A stretch of 64,000 nt of DNA from Proteobacteria bacterium 005FR1 (lineage in GTDB: Bacteria; Pseudomonadota; Gammaproteobacteria; Pseudomonadales; Cellvibrionaceae). How positions within the stretch are numbered: the stretch's first letter is position 1; each line of letters opens with the position of its first letter. The DNA lies in contig WACF01000001.1 in NCBI GenBank assembly GCA_026192395.1, positions 3,160,309-3,224,308 on the forward strand. Reading direction: 5' to 3'. Below, piece after piece: positions 45,501 through 53,945 of the stretch. Under the pieces are notes generated by a model. It was not told the origin of the DNA. It saw nothing but the letters and a program-made list of their open reading frames with translations, and did not search any database. The translations under genes and the position numbers were made by a program.

Positions 45501-48389
45501 ATGTCCAGGGAACACCCGATAATCAAGAAACACCCCTTAGTTGCAGCTTTCAGCTCTCTTGGTCTTGCGAGTACATTTCTGGTTGGCGGTATTCCCGCTG
45601 TCCTTGCGCAGGAGCCGGCAACCGACGAGGAAATCGAAGAGATCATGGTGACCGGCTCGCGTATCGAGCGGGGCGACCTGACCGCGTTTTCGCCGATCGA
45701 GGTGATCGACCAGGCGGAAATACGCGCAAGCAACACTACCAATATTGAAGAGTTCCTCCGCGAGCGGCCTCAGTTTACGCAGGCACTCGGCGAAAACACC
45801 AACAACGGTAATCCCGGTGCGGCGACCGTCGATCTGAGGAATCTGGGCGAATCCCGAACGCTGGTGTTGGTCAACGGGAAACGATTTACACCCTACGATT
45901 ATTCCGGCGCAGTTGACTTGTCGATGATTCCCACCAGCCTGGTGGAACGCGTGGAAATCATCACCGGCGGTGCGTCGGCGGTATACGGCACCGATGCGAT
46001 TGCGGGCGTAGTGAATTTCATCCTTGTTGATGACTTCGAAGGCGCCGAATTCGACCTGTCTTTCTACCAGACCAGTGAAGGCGATGCCGATACCGAGGAC
46101 TACAACCTCACGCTGGGCACCAATTTCGCCGACGGTCGCGGCAATATCGTTTTCAACGCGGGCTTTACGGACCAGGAGGCGTTGACGCAGGCGGAGCGCA
46201 GCTTTGGCGCTGAGTCGCTCGACTCAGCCGATCTCTCGCCTTTCGGCAGCTTCACCACGCCCGCCGGCACGGTTCTGTATTCCGCCTTTCCGGGAGATCC
46301 CGACGAAGGGCTTGTGCAGTTTGGGCCCGATGGTAATTTCCAGGCGCCCACCACCTTCAACTTCAATCCCTTCAATCTGTTTCAGGTGCCGCAGGAGCGT
46401 GTCACAGGAACTTTGCTGGGCCACTACGACATTTCCGATTCTTTGCGCGCGTTCGGCCGGGTCTCCTACGCCAACAGCGAAGTGGAAACGATCATCGCAC
46501 CGACCGGGACTTTCTTCTTCCCCTTCGATATCAACTATGCCACCAACCCTTTCCTGGGACCCGAAGCAGTGGCCAAGTTCGCGGCGGTGGATGCGGCTGA
46601 AGCAGGTGCCGGTGCTAACGACGGCATTGTGAACGTCCTCTATGGACGCCGATTGCCGGAGGTGGGCACTCGCGACTCACAGTTTGAAAACGAAGCGTTG
46701 CAGTTTGTCGTCGGCCTGGAAGGCGAACTGACCGATAACGTGCGCTGGGAGGCCTTCGCTTTGACAGGTGAGACCGAGCAGGAGCAAGCCTTCCTGAACG
46801 ATATCGCCTACGATCGGGTGTTCGAGTCCATTCAGGCTATCGAGGTGGGAGGGGACATTGTCTGTCTGAGCGGGGGCCCTGCGTGTGTCCCCGGCAACTA
46901 CTTCGGCGAAGGTAATCTCAGTCAGGAGGCAGCGCAATTTATCACCCTCAACTTGAGTGAGCTGCGTGAAACCGATCAGGTTGTAATGGGCGCTTCACTG
47001 ACGGGCCAAACAGGAATCAGCTTACCCACCGCGGAGGAGGACATCGCTTACGCACTGGGCTTCGAGTGGCGCCAGGACGAAGGTATAGCGCGGCCTGACC
47101 CCAACTATGCTGCCGGCAACAGTGTCGGCTTCGGAGCCAGCTCGCCGGTTGATGCCGAAATCGAGATCCAGGAAGTGTTCGGCGAGGCGCTTATTCCGGT
47201 ATTGAGCGGCGTCACCCTGGAGCTGGGCGCTCGCTATTCTGAATACGAGAACACCGCCAGCTTCGCGGGTGAGCCTGAAATCACCAACGATTTCACCAAC
47301 ACCAGCTACAAGGTCGGTGCTGACTGGCAGATTCTCGAGGATCTGCGCGCTCGCGCGATGTTCCAGCATGCGGTCCGCGCACCGAACCTGGAAGAAATCG
47401 GCCTGCCGCGTACACCGAGTGTCGGCGACCTGGACACCGACCCCTGCGAAGGCACCAACCCGGTTGGCGATCCCGCGCTTACCGAACTGTGTATCGCCAC
47501 CGGTGTGCCGGCCGGCCAGATCGGATCACTGACCAGTATCATTGCCGGGCAGATCGGCAATTTCCTCGGTGGTAATCCCAGCCTGGATCCGGAAGAAGCG
47601 GATACCTATACGGTGGGGCTGGTCTATACACCCTCGCAAATCCCCGGCCTCGAAGTGTCAATCGACTACTACGACATCACCGTGGAGGATGTCATCACTC
47701 AGCTCTCCGAGCAGGAGATCATCAACAGCTGCTATCTCGGCGGAGCCGGGGATCCGGCCAGCCCATTCTGTCAGCGTGTGGTCCGCAGCCCGTTGACCGG
47801 CGGGTTGAACGCGGGCACCACAGTGGGAGTGGACGTTTCGCTGTTGAACTCAGCGGAGACTACGGCCCAAGGCTGGGACCTCAATCTCAACTACGGGCTG
47901 GAGCTGGATGAGATGGGGACCCTGGACTTCGGGCTGATGGCTACCTACGTCACCGAGCAGGCTTTCCAGTCCGCGCCGGGAACTGCACCCTATGATTGCG
48001 CAGGATTAGTCGGCGCAACCTGTACTCGTCCTACCCCGGAAGTGCGATTTGTGCAGAACACTACTTGGCAAATGGGTGGATTGCGTGTTGACCTGTTCTG
48101 GCGCTACATCGATGAGCTGACGCAGGATGCGATCGTAGTCGGGGGTGATTTACCGGCGGAGTGGGCTGAACCTACCATCGACGACTTCAACTACTTCGAT
48201 CTCGCAGCTTCGTATACTTTCGATGAGACCTGGACCGTCCGGGCCGGTGTCGACAACCTGCTGGACGAAGAGCCACCGATCGTTGGAAACACCTACGGCG
48301 GCACCGCGGAGAACAGTGGCAACACTTATCCGTCGACCTACGACGTTCTGGGTCGTGCCTACTTTGTGGGGGTGAACGTTTCCTTCTGA
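45501..48389 (+). CDS. TonB-dependent receptor, tandem copy 2
   Basis: A 962-residue receptor starting at the ATG at 45501 (GGAGGA upstream); 300 bases of open frame before it are not coding-like. Signal peptide (cut near VLA-QE), I-E-E-I-M-V-T-G-S-R-I, and plug and barrel closely follow copy 1, including the Cys-containing loops V-C-x-S-G and the C-T-R-P-x-P-E block near the end. Small indels occur in the extracellular loops, e.g. a longer F-P-G-D-P-D-E-G loop. Codons are the ordinary G/C-ending type, unlike copy 1. It ends in N-V-S-F and converges with the regulator gene. Confidence 0.92.
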   Translation: MSREHPIIKKHPLVAAFSSLGLASTFLVGGIPAVLAQEPATDEEIEEIMVTGSRIERGDLTAFSPIEVIDQAEIRASNTTNIEEFLRERPQFTQALGENTNNGNPGAATVDLRNLGESRTLVLVNGKRFTPYDYSGAVDLSMIPTSLVERVEIITGGASAVYGTDAIAGVVNFILVDDFEGAEFDLSFYQTSEGDADTEDYNLTLGTNFADGRGNIVFNAGFTDQEALTQAERSFGAESLDSADLSPFGSFTTPAGTVLYSAFPGDPDEGLVQFGPDGNFQAPTTFNFNPFNLFQVPQERVTGTLLGHYDISDSLRAFGRVSYANSEVETIIAPTGTFFFPFDINYATNPFLGPEAVAKFAAVDAAEAGAGANDGIVNVLYGRRLPEVGTRDSQFENEALQFVVGLEGELTDNVRWEAFALTGETEQEQAFLNDIAYDRVFESIQAIEVGGDIVCLSGGPACVPGNYFGEGNLSQEAAQFITLNLSELRETDQVVMGASLTGQTGISLPTAEEDIAYALGFEWRQDEGIARPDPNYAAGNSVGFGASSPVDAEIEIQEVFGEALIPVLSGVTLELGARYSEYENTASFAGEPEITNDFTNTSYKVGADWQILEDLRARAMFQHAVRAPNLEEIGLPRTPSVGDLDTDPCEGTNPVGDPALTELCIATGVPAGQIGSLTSIIAGQIGNFLGGNPSLDPEEADTYTVGLVYTPSQIPGLEVSIDYYDITVEDVITQLSEQEIINSCYLGGAGDPASPFCQRVVRSPLTGGLNAGTTVGVDVSLLNSAETTAQGWDLNLNYGLELDEMGTLDFGLMATYVTEQAFQSAPGTAPYDCAGLVGATCTRPTPEVRFVQNTTWQMGGLRVDLFWRYIDELTQDAIVVGGDLPAEWAEPTIDDFNYFDLAASYTFDETWTVRAGVDNLLDEEPPIVGNTYGGTAENSGNTYPSTYDVLGRAYFVGVNVSF

Positions 48390-48395
48390 GAACCA

Positions 48396-48429
48396 CCCGG
48401 ATGCAGGCATCGGTCTGCATCCGGGCTAC
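48396..48429. repeat. REP-like hairpin, GTAGCCCGGAT family
   Basis: CCCGGATGCAG and CTGCATCCGGG form an 11-bp perfect stem with an 8-base loop, followed by CTAC. Read on the minus strand it begins GTAGCCCGGATGCAG, the same head as the elements at 53.5 kb. It sits between two convergent genes and may also end transcription. Confidence 0.75.
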
Positions 48430-48436
48430 CGCCCGT

Positions 48437-49756
48437 TCATTTCACCAGCTCGAATTCATCTCGCCAGATTTGCCGTGCGTCGACATAACCGGCGTATTCG
48501 AGTCGCGCATCAAAGCTCATTCGATCGAGCCCCCGCACCTGATAAACGGCCTCGAAGCCTGCGCTGGCGGGTTTTTTTGATGTCTTCAACTGCTTTTCAA
48601 TCGCCTGCAGCGACCGGTTTTCGGTGAGAGCTTGTGCAGTGTGGATCAGACCTGCGTCCCGCATGCCGGCGATAACCACCACTTGGGTATTTTGGGTAGA
48701 GGGGAAGGTGGCGAACCAGCCGTAATCCACGAAGGGTTCGTCGAAGGAGGGCAGGCCTGCCGTGCTGGTGTAGACCTGCCCGCTGTCCTTGTTGATCAGC
48801 TGATCGTAGTTGTCTCCCACGCGCAGGTCGGAGACCGCGAACAGCATTTGCCTGATTCGGTCCAGGGCACTGATATAGCCGACGTAGACCACATGGTTGC
48901 GCTGCAGATCGCGGGTGGTCAGTTCCGACATCATTTTCACGCTGACGGGCTTCCCGCTGCTGTGCAGCACTGGCATGACATCATTGAGCGCGACGGCGCT
49001 GCCTTCCGGTAAATAACTGAGGTTCAGATCGTAGTACTCCCAGCCAAGCTCGGGTTCGGCGGCGAACAGATTGTCGAGGTCCTGCTCCGAGTTGATGTCG
49101 AAGTCGCGGATCATGCGCTTCACATTGCCTGCTTCGTCCAGCTCGCCAAAGATGTAGTAATCGCCCATTACCACCAGAATCGGCAGTTCGTCATCCAGCA
49201 GCCTCGCCCAAGCAGGGTGACTGGCAACTGCGGATGGACCACTTCCCTGGTCCGACAACCACAATGCGCTAATTGCCAGCAGATTCATGGCGAGCAGCGC
49301 GGCGATTGCCGCCGGCCACCATTTGCGTCTGTGGGGAGGTGGCGTAGCTTCTTCGGTGGACGCGCGGGTCTCGTTTTTCGTGGATTCGAGTGTCTCAAGC
49401 GCCTCGACGGTGTACTGACCGCGGGGGATGGTCAAGCGATAGCGGGCGTGCGGCTCGTACTTCTTATAGTAGTGGTCGAGCTTCTTGCGCAGCTGGTGGA
49501 TGTAGACGCGTACTGCGGAGTCCTTGGACACGTCGAAATCGGCGTCTCGGCCCAGCACCTCGATGGCGATCTCGATTTCCTTCGGGCTCTCGCCTTTTTC
49601 CGCACAATTTACCAGGTAACTCAACAGGCGGGCGTAGACCTTCGATCGTCCCAGCGCGCCGCTGTCGATGATCCGCTGGGCGATACCACGCAGTTCCTCC
49701 GCAGGGAGCTGGATGGTGCGCTCGGCATCATTGCTGGTCTTTTGCTGGTCGGTCAT
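48437..49756 (-). CDS. Membrane-anchored winged-helix transcriptional regulator
   Basis: A 439-residue one-component regulator. Residues about 10-118 form a winged-helix DNA-binding domain: G-R-S-K-V-Y-A-R-L-L-S-Y-L, E-I-E-I-A-I-E-V-L-G-R, D-S-A-V-R-V-Y-I-H-Q-L-R-K-K-L and Y-R-L-T-I-P-R-G-Q-Y. A basic hinge and one membrane helix (146-168) follow. The remaining 270 residues should lie in the periplasm and match no family I know. The topology is ToxR/CadC-like. It is convergent with a TonB receptor and divergent from another; tandem direct repeats lie in the divergent gap, so it probably controls the receptor at 50022, itself, or both. Confidence 0.85.
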   Translation of the reverse strand: MTDQQKTSNDAERTIQLPAEELRGIAQRIIDSGALGRSKVYARLLSYLVNCAEKGESPKEIEIAIEVLGRDADFDVSKDSAVRVYIHQLRKKLDHYYKKYEPHARYRLTIPRGQYTVEALETLESTKNETRASTEEATPPPHRRKWWPAAIAALLAMNLLAISALWLSDQGSGPSAVASHPAWARLLDDELPILVVMGDYYIFGELDEAGNVKRMIRDFDINSEQDLDNLFAAEPELGWEYYDLNLSYLPEGSAVALNDVMPVLHSSGKPVSVKMMSELTTRDLQRNHVVYVGYISALDRIRQMLFAVSDLRVGDNYDQLINKDSGQVYTSTAGLPSFDEPFVDYGWFATFPSTQNTQVVVIAGMRDAGLIHTAQALTENRSLQAIEKQLKTSKKPASAGFEAVYQVRGLDRMSFDARLEYAGYVDARQIWRDEFELVK

Positions 49757-49873
49757 TTTTCTCGCCGATGCTGACCCGAGGTTTTCCGGGGCAAAGCGGA
49801 AGCTCGGGTCGGGAATGATGTTGTCGCGCTACTGACTGCCGGATTGCGCAATGATTCACCGGTTCAGCAATTC

Positions 49874-49896
49874 TTAACGTAAGCATTAACGTTAGC
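49874..49896. promoter_or_regulatory. Tandem direct repeats, candidate operator
   Basis: TTAACGTAAGC (49874) and TTAACGTTAGC (49886) are 11-mers differing at one base and starting 12 bp apart. They lie between the divergent regulator and receptor genes. Direct repeats about one helical turn apart are typical of winged-helix dimers. Confidence 0.6.
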
Positions 49897-50021
49897 TAAA
49901 CGGTTTCAAAACAGGCACTTAGCTGACTTTGCCGAATAGCTCGCCAATACTCCCGTCTCAACGAAAGCACAGCGCGTCGGCCAAGGCCAGCATAGCGGGA
50001 CAGACACAGGGGTACTAGCGG

Positions 50022-52145
50022 GTGACAATCCGAAAGAAAGCGAAACGAACAAAAATTGGCCTGCTCGCGGCGACGGCGGCAAGCTTAGTGCCGGCTTACA
50101 GCCTGGGTCAAGCAGAGCGGACTATCGAAGAGGTGGTGGTCCGCGGCCACAAGATCAACCTGGTCGGTGAAGCCTCCTCTGCGTCTGAAGGGGTGGTCTC
50201 CCAGGAGGAAATCGCCATTCGGCCCTTGCTGCGCACTGGCGAAGTGCTGGAAACCGTCCCGGGACTAGTGGCTACCCAGCACAGCGGCCCGGGCAAGGCG
50301 AACCAATACTTCCTGCGCGGTTTCAATCTCGATCACGGCAATGACTTCGCAACCTTCGTGGATGCGATGCCGGTGAATATGCGCACCCATGGCCACGGCC
50401 AGGGCTACACCGACCTGAACTTCATCATTCCCGAGCTGGTGGGCGAGATCGTCTACAAGAAGGGCTCTTATTACCCTGGCGTCGGCGACTTTTCCGGCAC
50501 CGGCACCGCCCAAATGCGCGTCACCAATCGCCTCGACCAGAATACCCTCAAACTCGGCAGTGACTTCGGTGAGGAGAACTGGCGCCGGCTGCTCGCCGCC
50601 GGCCAGGTGAGTACCGGCGAAACGGCCGCGCTGATCTACGGCGCCGAAGTGGAAACCACGGATGGCCACTGGGACGATATCGAAACCGATCTCGAGCGCA
50701 AGAATCTCTGGCTGAAGCAGGGCTGGGAATCCGGTGACGACCGCTTCGGCATCACCTTCATGGGCTATGACAACAGCTGGAACTCCGCTGACCAGATACC
50801 CCAGCGGGCGGTCGACCAGGGGCTGATTACTGAGCACGGCTCCATCAACAATACCTCGGGTGGGCAGTCCAGCCGCTACAGTCTCTCGGGGAGCTGGGAG
50901 CGCAGCTTAAGTGAAGGCTCACTTCGGGCCGCGGTCTATGCCATCGATTACCAAATGGACCTGTTTGCCGACTTTACCTATTTCACCGAGCAGCCTGCCG
51001 GCGAGCTGAGCCTCCCGACCGGCCAGACCAGCGATCAGCACCACCAGGTGGACGACCGGCTGATCTACGGCTGGGATGTCGCCTGGACTCAGGATGACCA
51101 GTGGGGCGGAATGGAGGTGCGCAACACCCTGGGAACCCAGATGCGTTACGACGATATCGAAAAAGTCGGCATCTACCGCGTGCAGGCCCGCGAACGCACC
51201 GGCGTCTACCGCATAGACGCGGTGGAGGAATGGAGCCTGGGCCTGTACTGGGAGAACGAAATCAATTGGACCGACAACTTCCGCACCGTGTCGGGCCTTC
51301 GCTACGACTACTACGACTTCAGCGTCGATCCCCTGGAAGCGGACTTCGAACCCTCGCTGGCCGTGAACGGCGGCGAGGCGGACGCGGACATCGTCACCGC
51401 TTCCACAAGCTTCATCTATACCCTGAGCGACAGCCTCGAAACCTACCTGAGTCTGGGCGAGGGCTTCCACAGCAATGACGCCCGCGGGACGACAATCACA
51501 CTGGACCCGGTAACGGGCGAGCCCCTGCCCCAGGTGGATCCGCTGGTACCCACTTTCGGCTATGAGCTGGGCCTGCGCGGCTACTGGGATTCTCTCAACG
51601 CCTCGGTTGCCCTCTGGTCGCTGGACATCGACTCCGAACTGGTCTTCGTCGGCGATACCGGCAGCACTGAGGACACGGGCGTCGGCAGTGAGCGCTACGG
51701 CGTGGAAGTGACTGCTTACTACTACCTGAGCGACGCCTGGACCTTCGACTTTGAATACGCCTGGTCCAAGGCTCAGCTGAAAGAAAAGATGGATGGTTCG
51801 GACGCGATTCCCGGTGCCCTGGAGCACGTCTTCAGTGCCGGCGTGAACACCAAGTGGACCGATGACTTCTACAGCAATTTCCGGGTTCGCCACTTCGGGG
51901 AATACCCGCTGGACGGCGGTGCTATGGCGGATGCCAGCACCATCGCCAATCTGCGCCTGGCCTACAACATCCGCGATAACCTCGCGGTGAATCTGGACGT
52001 GCTGAACATCTTCGACTCGGACGATCGGGATATTCAGTACTTCTATGAGTCCCAACTGCCGGGCGAACCGGCTCCGGTGGAGGATTACCACTTCCACATC
52101 TTCGAACCGCGCGGTTATCACCTTACCGTCGAATACAGCTTTTAA
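50022..52145 (+). CDS. TonB-dependent receptor
   Basis: A 707-residue receptor starting at GTG 50022 (AGGGG upstream) with a signal peptide cut near LG-Q. It has a TonB box-like T-I-E-E-V-V-V-R-G-H, plug motifs E-V-L-E-T-V-P-G-L, F-L-R-G-F-N-L-D-H-G-N-D and K-G-S-Y-Y-P-G-V-G-D-F-S-G-T-G, and a barrel ending T-V-E-Y-S-F. The size and plug are nearer to metal or vitamin receptors than to the tandem pair. The R-T-H-G-H-G-Q-G-Y plug stretch is histidine-rich and could touch a metal (inference). It is divergent from the membrane-anchored regulator and ends at a strong terminator. Confidence 0.92.
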   Translation: MTIRKKAKRTKIGLLAATAASLVPAYSLGQAERTIEEVVVRGHKINLVGEASSASEGVVSQEEIAIRPLLRTGEVLETVPGLVATQHSGPGKANQYFLRGFNLDHGNDFATFVDAMPVNMRTHGHGQGYTDLNFIIPELVGEIVYKKGSYYPGVGDFSGTGTAQMRVTNRLDQNTLKLGSDFGEENWRRLLAAGQVSTGETAALIYGAEVETTDGHWDDIETDLERKNLWLKQGWESGDDRFGITFMGYDNSWNSADQIPQRAVDQGLITEHGSINNTSGGQSSRYSLSGSWERSLSEGSLRAAVYAIDYQMDLFADFTYFTEQPAGELSLPTGQTSDQHHQVDDRLIYGWDVAWTQDDQWGGMEVRNTLGTQMRYDDIEKVGIYRVQARERTGVYRIDAVEEWSLGLYWENEINWTDNFRTVSGLRYDYYDFSVDPLEADFEPSLAVNGGEADADIVTASTSFIYTLSDSLETYLSLGEGFHSNDARGTTITLDPVTGEPLPQVDPLVPTFGYELGLRGYWDSLNASVALWSLDIDSELVFVGDTGSTEDTGVGSERYGVEVTAYYYLSDAWTFDFEYAWSKAQLKEKMDGSDAIPGALEHVFSAGVNTKWTDDFYSNFRVRHFGEYPLDGGAMADASTIANLRLAYNIRDNLAVNLDVLNIFDSDDRDIQYFYESQLPGEPAPVEDYHFHIFEPRGYHLTVEYSF

Positions 52146-52205
52146 ATCACTGCCTCTTGAACCACCCTTCTTAAACCAAAGAAAGCCTCTACTTGACTGG
52201 TTTAT

Positions 52206-52231
52206 ACCCGCGCACGCCGCGGGTTTTTTTT
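52206..52231 (+). terminator. Rho-independent terminator
   Basis: A 7-bp stem ACCCGCG / CGCGGGT with a 5-base loop and eight T, 60 bases after the TonB receptor. Confidence 0.92.
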
Positions 52232-52342
52232 GCCTGCCGGCGAACTGTTAATTTGTGTTTGCCAGAGACTATTCGGTTTCAGGTTCAGATAAGCTAGCGG
52301 GTCATGCAGTTTCCAAGGACTTCTTATCTTTCGGGGGATACC

Positions 52343-53515
52343 ATGCTCAAGCGACCATTACTCAAGGGAACGGCCATGGGCCTGTTGCTGGCCGGTCTCA
52401 GTCACGCGGCCTTCAGCCAGGACACAGCGCCGGACTACAGCAATCTGGACCACTGGCTTTGCCATCCCGGCAAGAGCGACGATGCCTGCGATCGCGACCT
52501 GACCACGACTGTGATCAAGGCCGACGGCAGTTTTGTTCGCGAGCCCTTCGAGCAGAACGATGATCGACCCATCGACTGCTTCTACGTCTACCCGACCACC
52601 TCGCTGGACAAGACCGGCAACAGTGACCTGATCCCCGGCGAGCAGGGCGAAATCATCACCGCCCACCTGCAAACCGCGCGGCTGCGCAAGCACTGCCGCG
52701 TGTACGGCCCCATCTATCGTCAGATCACCATTCCCGCACTGCGCGCCCGCATTGCCGGCCAGCCGATGGAAATGGACCGCAACATGACCTACGGCGACGT
52801 GCTGGATGCCTGGAACTACTACCTCGAGAACGAAAATAAAGGTCGTGGTTTCGTGCTGGTGGGCCACTCTCAGGGAGCCGGTCTGCTGAATCAGCTGATC
52901 GCCAGCGAAATCGACGGCAAGCCAGTTCAAAAGCAGCTGGTATCGGCGATCGTAACCGGCACCAGCGTGCAGGTGCCCAAGGGCAAAAAAGTGGGCGGGA
53001 CGTTCAAGCATATTCCTGTCTGTGAATCCGCGGACCAGACCGGCTGCGTGATTACTTTCTCCTCCTATCGTGATCGCATCCCGCCGGACAATACTGGCAT
53101 GTTCAGTCGCGCGTCCGGCGGCAACATGGCTGCCTGCACCAACCCGGCAGCACTGGCTGCAGGCAAGTCCGGCAAAGCCGAACTGCACGCACACCTGTCC
53201 ACCATCGGTGAAATCAGCACCAGCTTCGGCAGCTACAAGCCCTGGGTTGAAGGCGGCAAGAAAGTCGAAACGCCTTTTGTGAGCCTGCCCGGCATGCTTT
53301 ATGGCGAGTGTGTGCAAAAGGGTGATTTCAACTATCTCGAAATCAGCGTGAAGGGTGACCCGAAGGATCCGCGTCTCGACGACATCGTCGGCGATCTCTG
53401 GTCCGGCGATCAGATCAACGTCGCCTGGGGTCTGCACCTGATCGACATGAGCCTGGTGATGGGCGATCTGGTGAACGTCGTCGGTCAGCAGGCGAAGGCT
53501 TACGCCGGCAAATAG
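52343..53515 (+). CDS. DUF3089 alpha/beta-hydrolase, secreted
   Basis: A 390-residue protein from the ATG at 52343 (GGGGGAT upstream) with a signal peptide cut near AFS-QD. The DUF3089 signs are D-C-F-Y-V-Y-P-T-T-S and the nucleophile elbow V-G-H-S-Q-G-A-G-L; the later D-Q-I-N-V-A-W-G-L-H-L-I-D carries the likely triad D and H. Four cysteines in the C-terminal half (V-C-E-S, G-C-V, A-C-T, E-C-V) could form disulphides in the periplasm. It probably is an esterase or lipase-like enzyme; the substrate is not known. Downstream lie REP-like hairpins. Confidence 0.87.
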   Translation: MLKRPLLKGTAMGLLLAGLSHAAFSQDTAPDYSNLDHWLCHPGKSDDACDRDLTTTVIKADGSFVREPFEQNDDRPIDCFYVYPTTSLDKTGNSDLIPGEQGEIITAHLQTARLRKHCRVYGPIYRQITIPALRARIAGQPMEMDRNMTYGDVLDAWNYYLENENKGRGFVLVGHSQGAGLLNQLIASEIDGKPVQKQLVSAIVTGTSVQVPKGKKVGGTFKHIPVCESADQTGCVITFSSYRDRIPPDNTGMFSRASGGNMAACTNPAALAAGKSGKAELHAHLSTIGEISTSFGSYKPWVEGGKKVETPFVSLPGMLYGECVQKGDFNYLEISVKGDPKDPRLDDIVGDLWSGDQINVAWGLHLIDMSLVMGDLVNVVGQQAKAYAGK

Positions 53516-53527
53516 CCTGCCGGTGAC

Positions 53528-53594
53528 CCCGGGTTTCGCTGCGCCGCACCCGGGCTACTGATCGTAGCCCGGATGGAGCAAAGCGATATCCGGG
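53528..53594. repeat. Inverted pair of REP-like hairpins, GTAGCCCGG family
   Basis: Two copies of one element stand head to head: the minus-strand copy reads GTAGCCCGGGTGCGGCGC and the plus-strand copy GTAGCCCGGATGGAGCAA, each closing on itself (CCCGGGT/ACCCGGG; CCCGGAT/ATCCGGG). The centre GGGCTAC-N5-GTAGCCC pairs too. Lies just after the DUF3089 gene. Confidence 0.85.
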
Positions 53595-53945
53595 ACTCTC
53601 GCGGATGACTCGTCACCCCGCCGCCCGCACTTCCTGCCCGATAATCCCCAGGTTTTTACACCCACCGAATCTCTTCCCCCGCCCGCCTGGGGCTGCTCAC
53701 ATTTTCGCCAGCGCAGTGCCCAAGCTCGCGCCGATCCTGGCGAAGCAGTCAAAAAAGCGCCGAAGCTATCCAGGACTTCCGAAGCAAAAGACCCAGGACA
53801 GGCGTTCCGCTGCCAAAGCAAAAGGTGGTATCGTCGTCAGCGCCTGCGAAGCGCCGGCTTCGTAGTGCGCACGGACAACCGTCATCAACTACAGGAAATT
53901 ATTTGCGTTAAATCCATTCATTCACAGCAGAGCAGAACGATAACA

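Noticed and set aside
50919-52121. 400-codon open frame on the minus strand
   Set aside because: Antisense to the barrel of the TonB receptor at 50022.
42200-52145. Bacteroidetes-type SusC/SusD polysaccharide locus
   Set aside because: No SusD-like lipoprotein or glycoside hydrolase is adjacent, and the receptors have proteobacterial-type plugs.
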